Source: an uncultured cyanobacterium (lineage in GTDB: Bacteria; Cyanobacteriota; Vampirovibrionia; Gastranaerophilales; Gastranaerophilaceae). Taken from it: a stretch of 7,714 bases of DNA. The notes beneath the pieces were generated by a model. The model made no database searches, had not been told where the DNA came from, and was given only the letters and a program-made list of their open reading frames with translations. Both the position numbers and the translations under genes were made by a program. Positions 5,608 to 7,714 of this stretch are shown here, piece after piece (the first letter of the stretch is position 1; the number at the start of each line of letters is the position of its first letter). The stretch is taken from NCBI GenBank assembly GCA_947073895.1, contig CAMTNN010000063.1, positions 1-7,714 on the forward strand, read 5' to 3'.

Positions 5608-6062
5608 TGAGTCTTGAAGAAAATGTGGGAAAACTTTTACTTGAAAAGAATCTAACAATTTCAACCGCCGAATCTTGTACCGGAGGATTGTTAAGTTCAA
5701 AACTCACAGATGTTTCAGGAAGCTCTGCATACATAAAGCTTAATCTTGTAACTTACGCAATTGAAGCTAAAAGGAAACTTCTAAATGTCACAGTAAAAGA
5801 CAAAGATGTCGTAAGCGAAGATTGTGCTTTTCAGATGGCAAAAGGTTTATATGAATTAACAAACTCCGACATCTGTATTTCAACAACAGGAAATGCAGGC
5901 CCGACGGGTGAACCTGTCGGCTTAATGTATTCGACAATTTATTCAAAAGCAAAGAGTCAAACTTATAAGATTTTATTAGATTCTTCTACCCCAAGAATAC
6001 AGATGAAAGAACTGTTTGTAAAAGAAGTTTTGAAAAACTTACTTGAGTTTTTACAAAAATAA
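5607..6062 (+). CDS. pncC: Nicotinamide-nucleotide amidohydrolase, stand-alone CinA C-terminal domain
   Basis: This 151-aa protein is a single CinA C-terminal domain with no CinA N-terminal (MoaB-like) part. Signature motifs are TISTAESCTGGLLSSKLTD (17-35) with the ESCTGG nucleophile loop around Ser23, GSSAYI (38-43), VTYAIEAKRKLLNV (48-61) and STTGNAGPTGEPVG (92-105). Family knowledge: PncC deamidates nicotinamide mononucleotide to nicotinate mononucleotide in the cytoplasmic pyridine-nucleotide cycle. It is slightly shorter than the usual 160 or so residues. The family's glycine-rich segment FxxGxVTYS reads IKLNLVTYA here, so it is somewhat divergent. Its ATG overlaps the previous stop by one base, with AAGGA about 10 nt upstream inside the previous gene, so coupling is likely. 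The 3' end overlaps the convergent 441-aa gene by 12 bp. Confidence 0.93.
   Translation: MSLEENVGKLLLEKNLTISTAESCTGGLLSSKLTDVSGSSAYIKLNLVTYAIEAKRKLLNVTVKDKDVVSEDCAFQMAKGLYELTNSDICISTTGNAGPTGEPVGLMYSTIYSKAKSQTYKILLDSSTPRIQMKELFVKEVLKNLLEFLQK
6033..6052. terminator. Weak bidirectional terminator candidate at the pncC/441-aa gene junction
   Basis: AAAAACT-tacttg-AGTTTTT is a perfect 7-bp inverted repeat lying within the last pncC codons and touching the stop of the opposing gene. Flanking A and T tracts give a U-run whichever way it is read, but the stem has only one G-C pair, so it would be a weak terminator. It may simply reflect codon use for LKNLLEFL. Confidence 0.2.
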
Positions 6063-7376
6063 TGCGTAAGCAAAAGCCTCACCCACCTGATGGTTATAGA
6101 ATCTGCCGTCATCTTTTGTAAACAACTCTCTCCAGTGACTCTCAGGTGTACCGTCAATAGAATAAGACGGATTGCACATCATTAAATGATGTGTATTTGT
6201 GTCATACCTTAGAGGAAACAAGTCTTCCATCTGCATAAAACTCGGCAGTTTATCACTTGCAATCTCGAAGCCGAAGATAGCGTTTTTTATTCGGCCCAGG
6301 CGCACCTCATAAGGAGCAGGACACTCCGTATTATCATTAGACACTTCAACCCCCGGAGCATAATCACGAGAAAACTTAAGCTGATTAGACCAGTGTTTAA
6401 CAGTCTCAAAATCATCCACACTTACAAATGCCGTACCTGCATTCAAACCCATCAAACGATATCTTTCAAAATCATCAGAACTTTTTTCTCCGACAAAACT
6501 TAAAGTACTTGAGCCCGAACGTCTTCTGATTTCATCAGTAATATACTGCATCTGATTGTAATCCGGCAAAGCTCCGACTCCTGTATAATTTTGCATATCA
6601 TATCCGCCGATATGTTTGGCAGAATCTACAAAAATAGCTTCAAAGCCCACATTAACAAGCTTTACCATCTCCTGAATATACAGCTCCACATGTTCAGGAT
6701 TCCCCCAGCGAAAAACTTCATCCTCTTTATAAGGAGTACAGACTTTTATCTGGTCTTCTGAAATAACAGTTCTAAATCCGGTTTTTAACCCGCGAAAATG
6801 TGCTAAATCATTAAACGCTTTAAACTGTTCTTCAGGCGAGATTTTATCACTAATACCAAAATCAATAATATTTTGGCTGTAACCTATACCTAGTTTTATT
6901 CCGTAGATTGAATTTTCTTCCCACGGAGCTTTATTGATACCGTCACCATAAATATTTGGCCAAATTTGAGATAATATAACACAATTTGCCCAGCTTTTTG
7001 CAGACGGAGGAATAGCAGGTAACATTTTTATTGCACTCAACAAACCATTTCTGGTTTGACTCCCGTGCATTTCAGCTATCGCACGATTATTAATCTCAAT
7101 ATAATTTGCAAGTCTGCCCCACTTGTCACCATAGTTCGGACTCAAAATATTATCAGGAAAAGTTTTATAAAAAGTAGTACATTCACACAATGACACTATA
7201 CTTTCCACAGCTTTTTTTAACGAACGCTCCAAAAGTTCACAAGGCAGAATATTAGAAACCCACTGTTTAAGATTTCCGTCATTCAATGCCTGATACTTAT
7301 GTTCTTCCGTCCACTTATCATAATGGAGTGATGTATTAAACGAATACGCTTCTAATAATTTATTTACACTGTTCAT
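6051..7376 (-). CDS. Divergent alpha-amylase-like (GH13-type) barrel protein, cytoplasmic
   Basis: This 441-aa protein has no signal peptide. Its order of motifs resembles the GH13 alpha-amylase barrel. An LPAIPP strand lies at 119-124. A beta3-like EEQFKAFNDLAHFRGLKTGF spans 182-201. A beta4-like VGFEAIFVDSAKHIG has Asp251 at the nucleophile position. A beta5-like SFVGEKSS has Glu297 at the acid/base position. EVSNDNTE (344-351) stands where GH13 has the NHD motif, followed by an IKNAIFGFE...LPSFMQMED region like the usual post-beta7 stretch. Two conserved residues look changed: the Arg two before the nucleophile is Phe, and NHD reads NDN. This assignment is by pattern only. Another barrel hydrolase or an inactive relative is possible, and the substrate is unknown. 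A TATAAT box lies 13 nt before the ATG, with no Shine-Dalgarno site. The 3' end overlaps pncC by 12 bp. Confidence 0.85.
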   Translation of the reverse strand: MNSVNKLLEAYSFNTSLHYDKWTEEHKYQALNDGNLKQWVSNILPCELLERSLKKAVESIVSLCECTTFYKTFPDNILSPNYGDKWGRLANYIEINNRAIAEMHGSQTRNGLLSAIKMLPAIPPSAKSWANCVILSQIWPNIYGDGINKAPWEENSIYGIKLGIGYSQNIIDFGISDKISPEEQFKAFNDLAHFRGLKTGFRTVISEDQIKVCTPYKEDEVFRWGNPEHVELYIQEMVKLVNVGFEAIFVDSAKHIGGYDMQNYTGVGALPDYNQMQYITDEIRRRSGSSTLSFVGEKSSDDFERYRLMGLNAGTAFVSVDDFETVKHWSNQLKFSRDYAPGVEVSNDNTECPAPYEVRLGRIKNAIFGFEIASDKLPSFMQMEDLFPLRYDTNTHHLMMCNPSYSIDGTPESHWRELFTKDDGRFYNHQVGEAFAYALFL

Positions 7377-7389
7377 ACAATTAAAATAA

Positions 7390-7395
7390 ATTATA
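7390..7395 (-). promoter_or_regulatory. -10 box of the amylase-like gene, very short leader
   Basis: The minus strand reads TATAAT, 13 nt before the ATG at 7376, which predicts a leader of about 7 nt. The sequence between box and ATG is only A, T and one G, so no Shine-Dalgarno pairing is possible. The -35 region (TTAGTA at 17 bp) matches weakly. Position in a very AT-rich spacer lowers confidence. Confidence 0.4.
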
Positions 7396-7428
7396 AAAAC
7401 TTTTTTTCATTCTACTAAAGATTAATTT

Positions 7429-7714
7429 TTAATAATTATAATGATACGTTTGGTCAACATCATACTGCTGTATAAGTTTCAGAGCTTCATTTTTTATATC
7501 GACATATTTGTTAGATACGCTCAAAAGTTTCTGGAAATCATTTACAACATTAGCTCCGATATTTAATTTATACTTAACCCCCAAAAGAGTTGTATAGTAA
7601 GAATTATAGCTGTATGCCTCAATAAATTTTTGATTATTTGGGATAGACTTGGTAACGCTGTTGATTTTTAGAGGACCATACTGAATACTATCAACGACTT
7701 TGCCCTCATAATCT
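7429..7714 (-). CDS. C-terminal fragment of an unrecognised protein (5' end outside window)
   Basis: An open frame enters from the right edge and ends at TAA 7431-7429, giving 94 C-terminal residues with no internal Met. The first complete codon is GAT at 7713-7711, so the gene clearly continues beyond the window. The visible part contains KSIPNNQKFIEAYSYNSYY, then a mixed helical tail (VVNDFQKLLSVSNKYVDI), and ends QQYDVDQTYHYNY. It is rich in Tyr and Asn and has no Cys. I do not recognise the family. Codon use resembles the neighbours. It is followed after 52 bp by the amylase-like gene on the same strand. That spacer has no stable GC hairpin, so read-through is possible, although the amylase-like gene appears to have its own -10 box. 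Confidence 0.75.
   Translation of the reverse strand, partial: DYEGKVVDSIQYGPLKINSVTKSIPNNQKFIEAYSYNSYYTTLLGVKYKLNIGANVVNDFQKLLSVSNKYVDIKNEALKLIQQYDVDQTYHYNY

Noticed and set aside
5963..6157. 64-aa open frame on the minus strand
   Set aside because: It straddles the pncC/amylase-like junction in a frame unlike either gene and has no expression signals.
7377..7428. Possible terminator between the partial gene and the amylase-like gene
   Set aside because: The A-run/T-run (AAAAAAAGTTTTT) has no real stem or GC content. I see only a likely -10 box here.
1..7714. CRISPR array, tRNA, rRNA, insertion sequence or long repeats
   Set aside because: I looked for spaced direct repeats, cloverleaf-like GC-rich patches, transposase motifs and terminal inverted repeats, and found none.

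Overview
The window is AT-rich (by eye about one third G+C). It reads as a compact bacterial chromosome segment using the standard bacterial code, with housekeeping genes packed tightly on both strands. I see no transposase, phage gene, CRISPR array, tRNA or rRNA. Two lipoprotein-like or exported proteins with clear signal peptides, a PBP4-type carboxypeptidase and a DUF374-type acyltransferase suggest a walled and probably diderm bacterium. The overall look recalls gut Vampirovibrionia/Gastranaerophilales (non-photosynthetic Cyanobacteriota). That placement is an impression from protein style and codon use, not something the sequence proves.

Layout, left to right. (1) 20-229 (-) is a 69-aa XRE-type DNA-binding protein, with a possible operator at 278-292. 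(2) 346-1047 (-) is a HEAT-repeat-like protein that starts at TTG behind a good ribosome binding site. (3) 1150-1314 (+) is an apparent 54-aa gene, below the usual size cut-off, with its own -10 box and Shine-Dalgarno sequence. Its stop codon interlocks with the stop of the next gene. (4) 1311-4955 (-) is a four-gene operon transcribed right to left: DUF374 acyltransferase, nitrilase-family amidohydrolase, PBP4-type D,D-carboxypeptidase (dacB), and a Xer tyrosine recombinase. Successive genes overlap by 22, 4 and 1 nt. (5) 5002-6062 (+) is a two-gene unit: an exported tyrosine-rich protein, then a stand-alone CinA C-terminal (PncC) domain, joined by TAATG. (6) 6051-7376 (-) is a 441-aa protein resembling a divergent alpha-amylase-type barrel, overlapping pncC tail to tail by 12 bp. 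(7) 7429-7714 (-) is the C-terminal end of an unrecognised gene that runs off the window.

Functionally, the central operon combines membrane-lipid acylation, peptidoglycan trimming and chromosome-dimer resolution with an amide-hydrolysing salvage enzyme. This is a growth and division flavoured housekeeping set. PncC recycles nicotinamide mononucleotide. The most distinctive regulatory feature is the 46-bp divergent spacer 4956-5001. Both start codons lie 6-7 nt beyond perfect TATAAT boxes, which predicts leaderless mRNAs in both directions, whereas other genes here use normal Shine-Dalgarno sites. There is no gene-free stretch longer than about 120 bp. I did not find a convincing new multi-gene system. 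The best leads are the leaderless promoter pair, the overlooked small gene, the altered amylase-like protein and the tyrosine-rich exported protein.
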